From contig NC_045443.1 in NCBI RefSeq assembly GCF_002776525.5, positions 55,638,831 to 55,702,830 on the forward strand: a stretch of 64,000 nucleotides of DNA. Direction: 5' to 3'. The position numbers and the translations under genes were made by a program. The notes under the pieces were generated by a model that saw only the letters and a list, made by a program, of their open reading frames with translations, searched no databases and had not been told where the DNA came from. This stretch comes from Piliocolobus tephrosceles (lineage: Eukaryota > Chordata > Mammalia > Primates > Cercopithecidae). This document shows positions 11,761 through 23,410 of the stretch, piece after piece; position 1 is the stretch's first letter, and the number at the start of each line of letters is the position of its first letter.

Positions 11761-12307
11761 TAAATACATATCTATTTGTATGAATTTACTCAAGAAATAA
11801 GTGACAAACTTGTCGTATTTCCATGTTCATTAAACATTCATGGAGTAGTAGAATAAATGCATTTCTACATTCATATGATTCAGACAGACATTAGTCTTTC
11901 ACATCCTGTAGACAACAAATTACAATACCATTGAGTTTCACCATATATTGAGCTAGGTGATTTAGATAGTTAAATAAACTCTGAACTTAGACTTATGATT
12001 AATTATGTTATTTATATTTGTGAGTTTTGCTCTTGTAATTTAGAGATTAAGAAAGAATAATTGAAATATCTGGTTGAAGACATTGAATAGAGCCAGTCAT
12101 TATTATCGAGGATTTTGTTAAATGCAAATTGACTTCACTATTGAACCAGTAACCTTTTAATAGATAAACAAAAGCACATCTGCTTATTTTATGCTTTAAT
12201 AATAATAATGGCATTTTGTGAATATTTGAATTGCTTTTAACCTCTAAGTGTAAAAATCAGTCCCTAACAGATATGTAAACCAGTAGAATACTATCCCCAA
12301 CTCGGGT
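11761..12307. other. Unassigned AT-rich DNA
   Basis: Low-GC sequence between two LTRs, with no recognised element. Confidence 0.4.
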
Positions 12308-12804
12308 GATATGTTGGCTAATTGTCAACTTGACTAAGTCACATGGTGTCCAGATACTTGATTAACCATAATTTGAATGTGTCTGTGAGGGTGATTCTGG
12401 ATGATATTTACATTAAAATTTGTAGACTGAGTATCAGATTGCCCTGCCTGATGTCGGTGGGGCCTCATCTAATCAGTTGAAGTTCTGAATAAAACAAAAA
12501 TGCTGACCCTCCCTCAAGAAAGAGAATTCCTTCTTCCTGACTACCTTTGAACTGGGACATTACATTTCTTCCCTGCCTTTAGACTTGAACTGAACATAGG
12601 CTCTTTCTGGGACTTGAGCCTGCTGGCCTTTGAATTGGAACCCACTCTCAGGTCTCCTGGGTCTCCAGCTTGCTGATTCTTTCACACTGTAGATCTTGGG
12701 AATTCTCAGACTCCGTGATAGTAATTCCTTATGACAAACCAATGTCTTTCTCCCTTCCACCCTTGAATTGGTTCTGTTTTCCTGGAGAACCCAGAATAAC
12801 ACAG
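12308..12804 (+). mobile_element. Solo LTR, ERVL type (MLT2-like)
   Basis: It begins 'gatatgttggctaattgtca', passes 'ggtggggcctcatctaatca' plus 'gttgaagttctgaataaaac', then 'gaactgggacattacatttc' and 'gggtctccagcttgctgatt', and ends 'tcctggagaacccagaataa'. The order fits the MLT2B-like LTRs I remember. It belongs to the same broad group as the copies at 3674 and (antisense) 24523. Confidence 0.7.
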
Positions 12805-12915
12805 TGAGAGAGAGAGAGAGAGAGAAACATCTATATAAATAAATATATATATATATAAATAAATATATGTAATATATAAATATATATAAATAAATATATA
12901 TGTGTATATATTTAA
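12804..12915 (+). repeat. Compound microsatellite (GA)n then TA/TAAA-rich
   Basis: About ten GA units (12804-12823) are followed by about 85 bases of alternating TATA and AATAAATA words. It sits at the end of the ERVL LTR, where this LTR group often has CT/TA-rich sequence. It creates the tyrosine/isoleucine-rich minus frames at 12560-12988, which are not genes. Confidence 0.9.
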
Positions 12916-13015
12916 ACGTTCTGTCTTCGTTAAGTCCATGCTGGGTGTCAAGACATTTATGGTGTAGTTCTTGCTCTAACTCAGACAAGTAGGTGACTCT
13001 ATGCCTATCTCTTCA

Positions 13016-13712
13016 TGGTATGAAATGAATGCTTGTGTCCCTGCACAATTCTTATGTTAAAGTCTAACTCCCATTGTGATAGTGTTTGGAGGTGCAGACT
13101 TTGTGAGGTGATTTGGTCACGAGGGTGGAGCCTTCAGGAATGGGATTAGTCTTCTTAAAAGAAGAAGTACAGGAGAACTTGCTTCTTTTCTGCTCACTGC
13201 CACATGAACACACATAAGAAGATGACCATCTGAAAACTGGGAAACCAGACACCAAATCTGCTGGTGATATGGTTTGGCTGTGTCTCCACCCAAATCTCAT
13301 CTTGAATTCCCACGCGTTGTGGGAGGGACCTGGTGGGAGGTAACTGAATCATCGTGGTGTGCTATTTCTCATGATAGTGAATAAGTATCATGAGATCTGA
13401 TGGTTTTAAAAAGGGGAGTTTCCTTGCACAAGCTCTCTTCTCTTGTCTGCCACCATGTGAGATGTTTCTTTCACCTTCTGCCATGATTATGAGGCCTCCC
13501 CAGCCACGTGGAACTGTAAGTCCATTAAACCTCTTTCTTTTGTAAATTTGCCCAGTCTCAGGTATGCCTTTATCAGCAGCATGAAAATGGACTAATAAAG
13601 CTAGCATCTAGATCTTGAACTTCCATCTCCAGAACTATGAGAAATAAGTTTCTATTGTTTAAGTCATCTGGTCTATGGCATTCTGTTGTAGCAGTTAGAA
13701 CTGACTAAGACA
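13016..13712 (+). mobile_element. MaLR-type LTR (MLT1-like) split by a younger LTR
   Basis: The left part (13016-13264) begins 'tggtatgaaatgaatgcttg' and contains 'gaggtgatttggtcacgagg' and 'accagacaccaaatctgctg'. The right part (13605-13712) has 'gatcttgaacttccatctcc' and ends 'aactgactaagaca'. The two halves join in the order of one LTR. Candidate 5-base target sites are cttca (13011) and attca (13713). Confidence 0.7.
13265..13599 (+). mobile_element. THE1/MST-type solo LTR
   Basis: It opens 'tgatatggtttggctgtgtc', contains 'ccacgcgttgtgggagggac', 'gagatctgatggttttaaaa' and 'gaggcctccccagccacgtg', has the 'ccattaaacctctttctttt' polyadenylation region and ends 'aaaatggactaataaa'. This is the THE1/MSTA LTR at about full length (335 bases). 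Five-base flanks gctgg (13260-13264) and gctag (13600-13604) look like its target-site duplication. The 81-codon minus frame across it is chance. Confidence 0.92.
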
Positions 13713-14441
13713 ATTCACTTTCTAACACATAAAAGATGTGGATTAGATGATCTCTAAGTTTCCTTCCAGATCTGAAATCCAACATGTCATGACTCTCAAA
13801 AGACATCCTCCTCAATCTGGCTCTTACTTTTCAGTATCACCCAAGTAAAGATGACCTCAGCATGAAGATCTGTTGTTCTGCATTTGGTGCTTATTCAAAA
13901 GGCCAATGAAAGAGGAATTATCAAAGAAGTGAGAAGGATATTTATGGTCTTTTAATTAGTATGTGTGACAGCTTTATGAAAGGATAAACCTCGGAGTGCC
14001 CAGTTTCTCTCATTTATGCTCAGGGGATTTGTTCTTATAAGTCCTATTAAGTAGGTAAATCCTCTGTGTATCTGAGAGAGCACAGACTAACAAACATCAA
14101 TTTACTTGCTACTGTTTGCATGCTGTATTCTTGGTAGATGCTTACTTAATTCTTCTAGAAAATGTATCCACTGAAGCTCAAATTTATATGCTATCTTTAA
14201 TTTGTTTGGTTTAAATAAACTGCACACAACAGAGGATAGATTGCTAGGATATGAATATGAGCTTGAAAAATATCTCCGGAATGGCTAAAAAATATATAAA
14301 CTGCAGTTCTTTATTCAGTGAAGCGCATTAGTTTATCACACTTCTACCAGACTTATATGTATATGAAGAGAAGAATTACAGACAACCAAATGGAATTAAG
14401 ATCAACCCCACATTTAGAGATGCACAGCACGTGGAATTTGA
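13713..14441. other. Unassigned DNA
   Basis: No recognised repeat or frame. Confidence 0.4.
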
Positions 14442-14635
14442 GGTGATGGAGAACTGGCTTAAAATCTCAGCTTTATTAGGAGCCTGGGCTCAATACTTAA
14501 TCACTCTTCAAGTCTCAGTTTCCTCAGCTGTGAAAAACAAGAGGAAAGTCAGGACAATGAGAGCTACCTCATAGATGAGAGGGCATAGGAATTCCTTAAT
14601 AAATGGTAGCTGTTATGATTACAAATCATCATTTG
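14442..14635 (+). repeat. MIR SINE, sense
   Basis: 'tcaatacttaatcactcttc' plus 'aagtctcagtttcctcagct', then 'gagctacctcatagatgaga' and 'aataaatggtagctgttatg', follow the MIR consensus in order from core to 3' end. Confidence 0.75.
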
Positions 14636-16738
14636 GAAGGAGAATAAATCCTCCCCATATAGTTTTGAAAGTTAAATGAAAAATTATCTCTATCCTATAG
14701 TTTTATCACCTTTATTACTTTTATGAATTTCAAGAGGTGTTTCTTATGCAAAAATATAGCTGTGCATGTTGCACATTTTTATTCACAGTTGCCAGGGATA
14801 CACAGTCTTTTGATTTGGGCTGGGGATATCTGTTGAAAGTGAAATATTTACATGTGGCAGGAGAAGGGCAAATGAGGCTGCATCCCTCCCTTTTCTCTCA
14901 AGGGAAGCCCAGGAATTTCCTGAGAAGAGTCGTTAACAGGGCCCAGGAAGACCTGTCTGGTAAGACCTTATTATCTACGCATACATCCAGTCTCCTAGGA
15001 CCTAAGCCATTGGGATGCTTTGCAAAGTTGAGATTCTCCATCATGCTGCAGACCTTGCCTTGGAGACAACAGACATTATTCTCTATTACTTTGTGTGCAC
15101 CTTACCTATTTTCATGGAGTTCCACATATATATATATATTTATAATGTTTTAGAGGTAATGAGCATATACCATTGCATGGGTGTTCTTGATTCAAAATCA
15201 TTTAATTTAAGAACACTTAATACTAGAACTAAAGCCACAACTTCATTTTATAACTTCTAGGCATTGTAAATTTCAGTTTTCTTTAAGCCCTAAACTAATC
15301 TTCTATTGTCTGTTGAAATATTATGTATACCAATTTATTGATACTTGGAAGACTTAATTTCCCTGAGAATCCATTTCTGCAGGCTCCATTTCACACAGGC
15401 ACTAGAGTAGGTTAAGACACTGCTGTCTAGCACTTGTAACGAGCAAGTATATTGAAAAGAAGCCCCGTTGTTCCTCACACCAACCTGACTGTTGCTGCCA
15501 TATAAAACCTACCGAGCCATGTATTTTACTCATCTTAATAAGCACATTCTAAAATGGCACTGAATTTCTTCATGCCAGAGACAAGGAATGCTCAGGGTAT
15601 TAAGAACATCAAAAGCAGAAAAAGTTAAGTAGTTGCAACAGGTACAGATCTGAGGCAAAGAACTACATCTAGCCGTGGACTCTCAGATCAAATATGCCTG
15701 CTTTTTCCTTTCGCCCTTTGGGGTCGTTCCTCTGATAAATAATTCACAGACTGCAGTGCAAAGTAGTTTGCATACTGACAAGATTAAAAAGAATGCTTTG
15801 TCTGGGTTAAATTTACAATCTGAAACCTTCCTTTAAAATGTCAAGAAGGTAATTAATTTAAGAAGGTTTGCCAAGCAGAGTCTCCGACCCTGTCAGAAAA
15901 ATTTCATTTCCTGAGAGTGAAGGGGATGTTGCATTTATCTTTCCCAAATGCCTGTTTTGGTTTCCATTTTAAGACCATCTTCTCCCTTCCTAATATGCCT
16001 TTTATAGCCCTTTTCTTTTTAGGCAAAAATTAACCCAGTATTCTTTCTTGGTGGATTTTCTTTTTTTTTTAAAGATTATCTACCACAGTCTGCAAATTAC
16101 CTGTGAGTGGGAACTAAAGCACAGGTCAGACCTTTTGACACAAACAAGAGCATTTTCCACAGAGAGCACTCTCCCCTGCCTGAATATTCAGACAAGCATT
16201 TTGAGTAGCAGCGGGAAATGCATAAATTCAACAGCATGAAAATTCGCTTTTGGCTTAGCAAAATGCCCTGCCCCACATATGCACAGTAGTGTGCATTCTT
16301 ATGAATGAATGCTTATGACAATCAGTGGGGTTTTTACAGCAATTCTTCAAGCCAAGTTTACTGGTGTAAAATTTTATTAGCAATTGTGTCCCCTAACTAA
16401 TCCCTGGAGGCATCACAGAAGAGATTAAACAATGCATTGCTGTTTGGAAACCTCATCCAAAAGCCTTGTATCATGTGTGCATGCACATACATACGCACAG
16501 CAGAAAAAGAAAGCTGTTAATCGGCCCACTAGAAGCACATTTCAGTTCCTCTTAAAAGTAGAGTTTGCCAGAGTAGCAGAGCTAAATAGATGTCATCTCA
16601 TTGATACTGACTGGGAAGATATAATTTCATCTCAAATTTACTTCAAGAAACAAAGGTCAGCTGAAATGTGCCAAAATGCTACATGTGAAGAAAAATAGTT
16701 TAAAATGTATGAAGTCTGAATTAAGAATCTCATGGTTG
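14636..16738. other. Unassigned DNA, mostly unique
   Basis: About 2.1 kb without a recognised interspersed repeat. There is a short TA run at 15126-15140 and a T10 run near 16062. The 138-codon plus frame (14737-15153) ends in that TA run and has no domain. The long unbroken unique stretch is compatible with conserved noncoding DNA but does not show it. Confidence 0.4.
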
Positions 16739-16943
16739 TCTCTACTAAAATATACAAAAAACTAGCCGGGCGAGGTGGTGGGCGTCTGTAGTCCCACCTA
16801 CTCGGGCGGCTGAGGCAGGAGAATGGTGTAAACCCGGGAGGCGGAGCTTGCAGTGAGCTGATACCCGGCCACTGCACTCCAGCCTGGGCGACAGAGCAAG
16901 ACTCCGCCTCAAACAAACAAACAAACAAACAAACAAACAAAAA
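16739..16943 (+). mobile_element. 5'-truncated young AluY of Old World monkey type (AluYR-like), sense
   Basis: It starts in the left monomer at 'tctctactaaaatatacaaa' and runs to 'cactccagcctgggcgacag', ending in an (AAAC)n tail at 16910-16940. Low divergence marks it as young. 'gtgtaaacccgggaggcgga' and 'gatacccggccactgcactc' match the rhesus-type AluYR consensus I know, where human AluY has 'gatcgcgccactgc'. The flanking direct repeat 'tcatggtt' (16730-16737 and 16944-16951) fits an L1-mediated insertion. Confidence 0.9.
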
Positions 16944-16951
16944 TCATGGTT

Positions 16952-18357
16952 TTAATGTGAATCTAAATCTGAGATGTGTTTAATAGAGATACTTTTGGAT
17001 GCTTAGCTGTCCTCCCTACGTACCAACTCTTGTCCCTGATGAGTGACGTGTTTGTGTCGCCACAATTCTGTTTCCTGGGATTTTCCTTCTACATCTTGTG
17101 CCATTTTGGTGGGGTCAGGATGTGTGATATCAGTTTGAGAGCTGTGTTCTCTGAGGCTTTAGAAAAACAGTCACTGGACTTTGTCACTTTGCAAATCCCT
17201 CACTCACCACCATCGCACCTTGGGAAATGGCAGGTGTTAGGTTTATTTTGCATGGAGTCTATACTACCAATATATCAATACTCAACTTTAGTCTCTAATT
17301 CTTTTTGATGAAGTATTTAATTGTTCTTCTTTTTAGAAAATATCGTAGTTGCTTTCAAATATTTTGGGAAGTTGTAGTAGTACAAAGTAAAAATAAATAT
17401 TTTCTAGTGTGTTGGTAAAAAGACAAACACACAGCTAACAGAGCAACTTAAGAAAACTTGTATTTCTGATTACTCTAAAGATTGTTTTTGAAAATTTCAT
17501 GTAATCCTTCTAGTCTTTTTAAAGCAAAAGGTGAACAAGTTCCTCAGAAACTGACTTTGGAGGAATGTTTAATTTGAAGGTGATAGTATTTGAATGTAGA
17601 AGGAAGTATGTGTTGGGGAGAGGTTTAAGTTTGTCCCACAGGACACCATTAGGGAGTTGTCACATGTTTTAATCTTCAAGCAAGAGCAGGCTGTGCTTGC
17701 TCTAGTCAAAAGCGTCCAAAATAGCCTTGGTTGATATCCTTGGGTTTCAGCAAGATTGGCATTCCCTGTGTGTTAATGGAAACCTTCAGATGCTGTGCTG
17801 AAACCATCATTGAAGGACACAGAATAAAGCCTTCGCTATATATTAATACTATGATTTTCCCTACCCTTCTCACTTCTAGGACGTCTCATTCATTACAATT
17901 TCCTCATCATCCTGCAGTGAGAGAAAAACTCAATCAGCAACCCACTGAAGAGCATAATGATTGATCTCAGCCAAATTTCTGCTTCAGTATACAAAAATGT
18001 ATATAATTATCACTTTAGACTAACTAGCTATTGAATAATTTTGTAGGAAATAATTGATAGGAGGCACTTGAGAGTTAACAGAAGCAAGAAGAAAAATTAA
18101 ATGCATAGAGAATATCCAGTCTCTAAGAAAATTTATCAATAAGCTTTGAGTTGCCTACAGAATGTTTGAATGAGAAAAATCATAACCATAATAGAAAAAA
18201 ATTAAAATACTCTGTATCAGACATGCTCAGTTTATGGGCCTCTGTATAGATGAATGGTGGGAGCTATTAGCTAACACTGGAAGCAGGGAAGGTGAGTTGA
18301 TTTCCTACTGTGTGGCTTCTATAGCCAGGCTTAATTCATTAGTTGACACTTGTAATT
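16952..18357. other. Unassigned DNA
   Basis: No recognised repeat. The 110-codon frame (16976-17308) has no domain or context and is taken as chance. Confidence 0.4.
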
Positions 18358-18857
18358 GTGTCTAATTGTTGCTGTACCAAATTACCAAAAATTTAGTGGC
18401 TTAATGTAACATAAGTTTATTTTATAGTTCTGGAAGTCAGAAATCTGAAATGGGTCTCAGTGGGCTAAAATCGAGGTGTAGGAAGGGCTGCATCCCTTTC
18501 TGAAGGTTCTATGGAATAACTTGTTTTCTTGCTTTTTCCGACCTCTAAAGCCTGCTTGCATTCATTGACTGTAGTCCCCTTGCATCTCTGAAGCCAGCCA
18601 GTCAAGTATTTTTCACATTGCATCACTCTGGCTCTGACTCTTCAGCCTCTCTTTTCACCATTTAAGGACCCTGGAGACTGCATTAAGCTCCCCTGGATAA
18701 TTCAGGATAATGTTACCATCTGATGGTCAGTTGATCAGCAACCTGAGTTTCATCTGCTACTTTAATTCCCCTTTGCCATGTAACATGATTTGTTCACACG
18801 CTCTAGGGATTAAGATGTAGAAATCTTTGGAGGACCAATTATTTTGCTTACCATAGT
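18358..18857 (-). mobile_element. MaLR-type LTR (MLT1-like), antisense
   Basis: It begins 'tctaattgttgctgtaccaa' and 'atttagtggcttaatgtaac', the antisense 3' end of MLT1, then 'atagttctggaagtcagaaa' and 'agaaatctttggaggaccaa' near the far end. Marked divergence. Confidence 0.7.
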
Positions 18858-18899
18858 ACTTAACAAGAATTTCTTGAATGAATGGCTGATTAATTGACT

Positions 18900-20165
18900 A
18901 TGAAAAGAAGGATAAATTTTGAGAGGGAAGAGGTGGTGAACAGTATCAAATTATCTTGAAGTCAAGAAGGATGAAGACTGAGAAATATACTTGAACTTGA
19001 TAATCAGGAGGACAGTAGCAGTTTTTGAGAAGAATCCGCATCTTGTGAGCTTTGAAAATCAGATTTCAGGAGATTTGTTTAGTGAGCTGGGCTCACAAAA
19101 TGAAGATAGGGATTTAAATTGTGTTTTGAACTAAGAATAAGAAGAGCTCCAGACAAAAAGACTCAGGAGGATAGCAGAATTCCTTAGATAATGTAATGAT
19201 ACTTATGAATCAAGGGAAAGAAGTCAATATATAGAGATATATATTCCATCTATCTATTGAATATTTTTAATTGATAGTTTTATATATAGAGAGAAGTAAG
19301 AGGGGTTAGAACCAATATATAAGAGGAAAACCATGCCTGTGGATAAAAGGGAAGCAGGACAAATCTTTCACTGATACAAGAGGAAGAAAGGATTATTGAA
19401 GGACTAAGGACAAATAGAAAGGGAAGAAAGATTTAAGAGCATTTAAATTAGATTATATCTACTTTATCAGTAAGTAACAGATATAGGTTCCTGAAGTCAA
19501 TGTGGAAGCTTGGGACATGGGGATAACAGAAGAGGTTTAAAGTAGATTCTGGAGGGTGGAAGGGATGATACTCCATGGAGATTTGAAATACTTGACCAGC
19601 AGCACAGGTGACAAAGTAAGAGAGAGTCCCGTTAAAGTGATCCTGCCATATTTGTAATTTTCCCAACAATACTCAGCCATTTATGAGGTGGATCAGAGAA
19701 AACAGAAAGTGGGGTTTCCTAGGGTGGGAAAGACACCGCTTTGTGGTAGAGAAAGAGGGTGAGGGCACATAGCCTACTCCTGAGGGCATTGCATGAGTGG
19801 GTGATCATGCCCACCCAGTTTGTGTGTAGAAGGAAGTGATCCAGGATGGGGGTAATGAACTGAGAGGACTTGGGGACTTGAAAGTGATGATAATGAAATC
19901 CTGGCTCAGGAGGAGTGCATAAGTAAGATGACAAGTGAAGAATGACAAGGAGGTGTGGAGGCAGAAAGTGCCAACATGTGGCTGGGCTTGTGGGGGTGGG
20001 GGCTACAATATAATGGAGATGACAGTAATCTGAGTACGCAAGCCCAATGAAATGTGGTATTAGAGTACTGGAAAATCATCACACAAACGTCAAAGGAGGG
20101 TAAGACTATAAAGAAAATGTTCAAATTTTGATGAGGAAGGAAAAGGTTTATAGAAAATGGAAAAT
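18900..20165 (-). repeat. Long degenerate L2-like LINE region, antisense
   Basis: 'cttgaagtcaagaaggatga' plus 'agactgagaa' and 'agtagcagtttttgag' resemble antisense L2 reverse-transcriptase sequence; the purine-rich G/A bias through 20.1 kb also fits. Stops in all frames show it is dead. The call weakens beyond about 19.5 kb, where I rely mostly on composition. Confidence 0.45.
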
Positions 20166-20289
20166 TGGATAGCAGTAGATATCATGGACTTTTATAAAAG
20201 AGAGAGAATGGAAAGATAGTTATCAAAAAATGGTCTGGAAGTGATTGGGGACAAAAAGGTATCAGCCCCTTTCTCATCCCAGAGAGTTT

Positions 20290-20480
20290 AAAGAAGTACA
20301 TTCATCTAATAAATATTTAAGCAGCCAATATATAGCAGACACTGGATTAGGGAGTGAGCTTATAATGAACAGAAAATCCTTATGTGCTTCACAATCTAGT
20401 GGGAAAAATAGACAATAAATTAAAATATATATAATTATAAATCATGGTAGGATCTATGAGGAAAACAAGCATAATGCTCA
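20290..20480 (-). repeat. L2 LINE 3' tail, antisense
   Basis: 'ttcatctaataaatatttaa', 'agacactggattagggagtg', 'cttcacaatctagtgggaaa' and 'agacaataaattaaaata' match the antisense L2 3' end. Since it lies downstream of the antisense L2 body at 18.9-20.2 kb, it must be a different copy. Confidence 0.7.
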
Positions 20481-21691
20481 AAACAAGCATTATTTGGTTA
20501 CATTCATACTCTAATATCAGGAGTGAGGAACATTGACTCAGCCTGAACAAAAATTTAAAAACATAAACATAGATCATTTTCTCTTTTTCTTAAAACTCTT
20601 CTTCTGTTACTCTTGGACAAACTCCAGACTCCTTAACAAGGTCTAAAATGATTCTGAGTCTGGTAGAATTGTCCCATAGAATTCATGTTTATGGTTTTTT
20701 TGAATAAACATGGAAATTGACCATCCTGATCTTAAAGCTAGAAATTTGTGTTTGTCTTATCTGAGTTCCTTTCTCAAGAAAGTGACCGTCAGGCCTCCAA
20801 GATAGTATTAAGTAATTGAAACCCACAAGATCACTGCATCTAGACAATGAAACACCAGACTCTTTATATGTCATGATTGTCTCTTTACCCCTCCCTAATT
20901 CCTGTTTTCCCTACATGTAGCAACATTCCTTCCCAGCTATGAACCCCAAATTTTAGTTTGTTGAGGAGATGTACTTGAGACTGATCTTCCATTTTCTCTG
21001 CTGATATCACCCCATTAAAGCCTTTCTTTCCTGGCAATACTTGCTGTCTCAGTGATTGGTTTTCTATGCAGTGAGCAACGGGATACAGACGGAACTCCTG
21101 GTGTTTTGGTAACAAGTCTTTAAACCTCTCCAAACTTGTTTTTCCATCAACCTCCTGACTTCAACCTGCTTTCTTTTTGCTCCTCAGTGATTTCAATCTC
21201 TTTCCCACTGCAGGGCCTGAACATTGGACCTCCTCCAACCCCCATGAACTCACACCCCTGCCTTCTCTTAGCCTCCTCTCTTCTTTTCAGAGAGGCCCCC
21301 ATGAGTTCTCTCACTATCTTATCTTTGATTTTTCTGTCCTACTTTCTGAATCTCATTCATCAGTAAGAATTGCCACTTCAGTCTTTTAAACATATCCTCT
21401 CAAATCTATGTCTCCTTTGCTATCTTTATCACTACCATACGTCAATTTAACACATCACCATTTCTCATCTGTAACAATAATTTCCAGTATTATAAAAGAC
21501 TGGTGGAAGGTCAGCTGTCCTTTTTAAAGGAAAAATTTAGAACAGAGATCTACCAACTTGTGCTCAGACAGGGGCAGACCTGTCCTTAAGTCTTACCGCC
21601 TCAGCAGAGAGAGAACAGGGATTACAGAATATATATGCCCCATAAGGCTAGTTAAATTTGTTAGGTTTTGGCATACTTAATTGTCTAGTTT
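20481..21691. other. Mostly unassigned; possible sense L2 at 21130-21500
   Basis: Pyrimidine-rich sequence around 21160-21420 ('ctcctcagtgatttcaatct', 'ccccatgagttctctcacta') could be a sense L2 fragment, but the match is weak. I see nothing else here. Confidence 0.3.
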
Positions 21692-22111
21692 CTGTGGTTG
21701 GAATGTGTCCTCCCCAAGAAAGCATGTGTTGAAAACTTAATCCGCAAAGCAACAGTGTTGGGAGGTAGGGTAGGGCCTGATGAGAGGTGATTAGGCCACG
21801 AGGAGAGAGTGAATGGATTAATGCTGATATAGTGGGAGTAGATTTCTTATCCTGGGAGTGAGTTTGTCATAAAAGGGGGAGTTCAGCTCCTTTTTACACT
21901 CTTTCTATCACACACACACACACACACAGCCTCGCCCTCTCTTGCCTTTCTCCCTTCCACTATGGGATGATGCAGCAAGAAGACTCTCATTAGATTCTGG
22001 TCTCTCCATCTTGGCCTTTGAAATCTCCAGAACTGTGAAAAATCAATTTCTATTCTTTATAAATTATCCAGTCTCAGGTATTCTCTTATAGCAGCACAAA
22101 TGGACCAAGAT
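21692..22111 (+). mobile_element. MaLR-type LTR (MLT1/MST-like), sense
   Basis: 'gaatgtgtcctccccaagaa', 'aaacttaatccgcaaagcaa', 'gaggtgattaggccacgagg', 'ctccagaactgtgaaaaatc' and the end 'agcacaaatggaccaagata' occur in MaLR order. A (CA)10 run (21911-21929) has grown inside it. Confidence 0.7.
21911..21929 (+). repeat. (CA)n microsatellite
   Basis: About nine to ten uninterrupted CA units inside the MaLR LTR. Confidence 0.95.
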
Positions 22112-22144
22112 ACTGGTGGAGAGATTGTTCTAGGACTTTTGTTT

Positions 22145-22345
22145 CAAATATTCTCTGAACTCAAAGTGTAGCTTTGCCATATATAAATTATGTGGACTTT
22201 GACTAGTGGTTTAAGATTCCTGGTGTCTCATTGTTCTCATAAAGTGGGAACAATGCCTCTTTTGAAAGGCTGTTCTGAGGATAGTGTAAGTGCCAAACAG
22301 AGCGCCTGGTTTATTCTTGATGCTCAATGAATGCTAATTCCTTCT
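22145..22345 (+). repeat. MIR SINE, sense
   Basis: 'gtgtctcattgttctcataa' plus 'agtgggaacaatgcctcttt', then 'ggctgttctgaggatagtgt' and 'gatgctcaatgaatgctaat', follow the sense MIR order. Confidence 0.75.
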
Positions 22346-22627
22346 ATTTTGTTTTTCCCAGATCTTGCCTAGGAGATGGGGAGTAAGTCTCTGGGATTGA
22401 TCCCAGGCATGTTAAACCATGACAGTCACTGGCCCAAGGACTGCCCTGTGCAGCAATTCCAAATCCAATCCACACACCCTGTAAAAGATGGGGAAACTGT
22501 GTTTGGTAGTTCTCAAAAATTGAAGAACATTACACATGTGGTTACTTGTTTATACTATTGTACCATTTTTATTTCTACATTTCCAAGAATTGTATTATTT
22601 CAGAGCTGGAAGAACCCTTATAGGTAA

Positions 22628-22735
22628 TTTTGTGGTATAGGGGAAAAAACACTGCTTAGAAACTGGGGTAAGGATTCCAGTCCTAGATTTGCAGCAAACT
22701 AGCCATGTGTCTCTGGGTATCTGCCCTACTTACTC
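22628..22735 (+). repeat. MIR SINE 5' half, sense
   Basis: 'gtggtataggggaaaaaaca', 'ggattccagtcctagatttg' and 'ctagccatgtgtctctgggt' match the MIR 5' half: the tRNA-related head, then 'ctagctgtgtgacc'. Confidence 0.65.
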
Positions 22736-23221
22736 CATTAAGTTGTTATTCCTTTGGCAGGATGAATCAAGTCTCCCATGGGGAAGCATGAGGGGACTAG
22801 GTGGTTATTATTTTGACCAACTGTTAGTTTTGTTTGGTTTAATGTTTTCAGAGCTGCTCTTTTTTTTTTAATAGTGAGGGCAGATTGTGAGTGAGAGGTG
22901 AGGAGGTAAGTTTGGAGAAGCCAAGCAGTTTAAGAAAGAAAGATAGTGTGTTAGTGGGGGCCATGTGATATAACCACTTCCCTTGGTCTCCTCAAGAAAC
23001 TTTAATGAAACTACATACCCTGCAATACTTTTGGAAATTGATTTGTTTACTTTTAGATGTCAAGATATGTAAAGTTGGCTTCCAGGATAGTTTCCAGTAA
23101 ATTCAGGACTGTTCCTGGGAAATGCTATAGTAAGTTGGTAACTGGAATGGCAAATTAAATAGTATATATGAGAGCACCTTAAAATAGTATGTGGCAATGA
23201 GCTGTATATTATATTGTTATT
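22736..23221. other. Unassigned DNA
   Basis: No recognised repeat apart from a T run near 22861-22870. Confidence 0.4.
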
Positions 23222-23410
23222 CTTTGCTTCAACACTTTGACTTTGCAGATTAAAAATCTGAAGCCCAAAAAGTTCATGTGATTTGGATAATGGTATTTAA
23301 CTTACTGTATGTAGATTTTATGAAGGCTAAATGATATGTGAAGAACTTAGGCCCTGGTAGGTAATACACATTCAACAAATGTTACCAATTATTATTATTG
23401 TTGTAATTCT
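23222..23410 (+). repeat. MIR SINE 3' half, sense, weak
   Basis: 'tatgaaggctaaatgatatg', 'ggccctggtaggtaatacac' and 'ttcaacaaatgttaccaatt' fit the MIR 3' end at low identity, followed by an ATT/TTG triplet run. Confidence 0.5.

Noticed and set aside
12560..12988. Minus frame of 142 codons, Tyr/Ile-rich centre
   Set aside because: It spans the MLT2-like LTR and the GA/TA microsatellite; the centre is TATA-word translation.
14737..15153. Plus frame of 138 codons
   Set aside because: It ends in a TA microsatellite and shows no domain or codon bias.
16638..16940. Minus frame of 100 codons with a Phe/Val/Cys/Leu start
   Set aside because: Translation of the antisense AluY and its AAAC tail.
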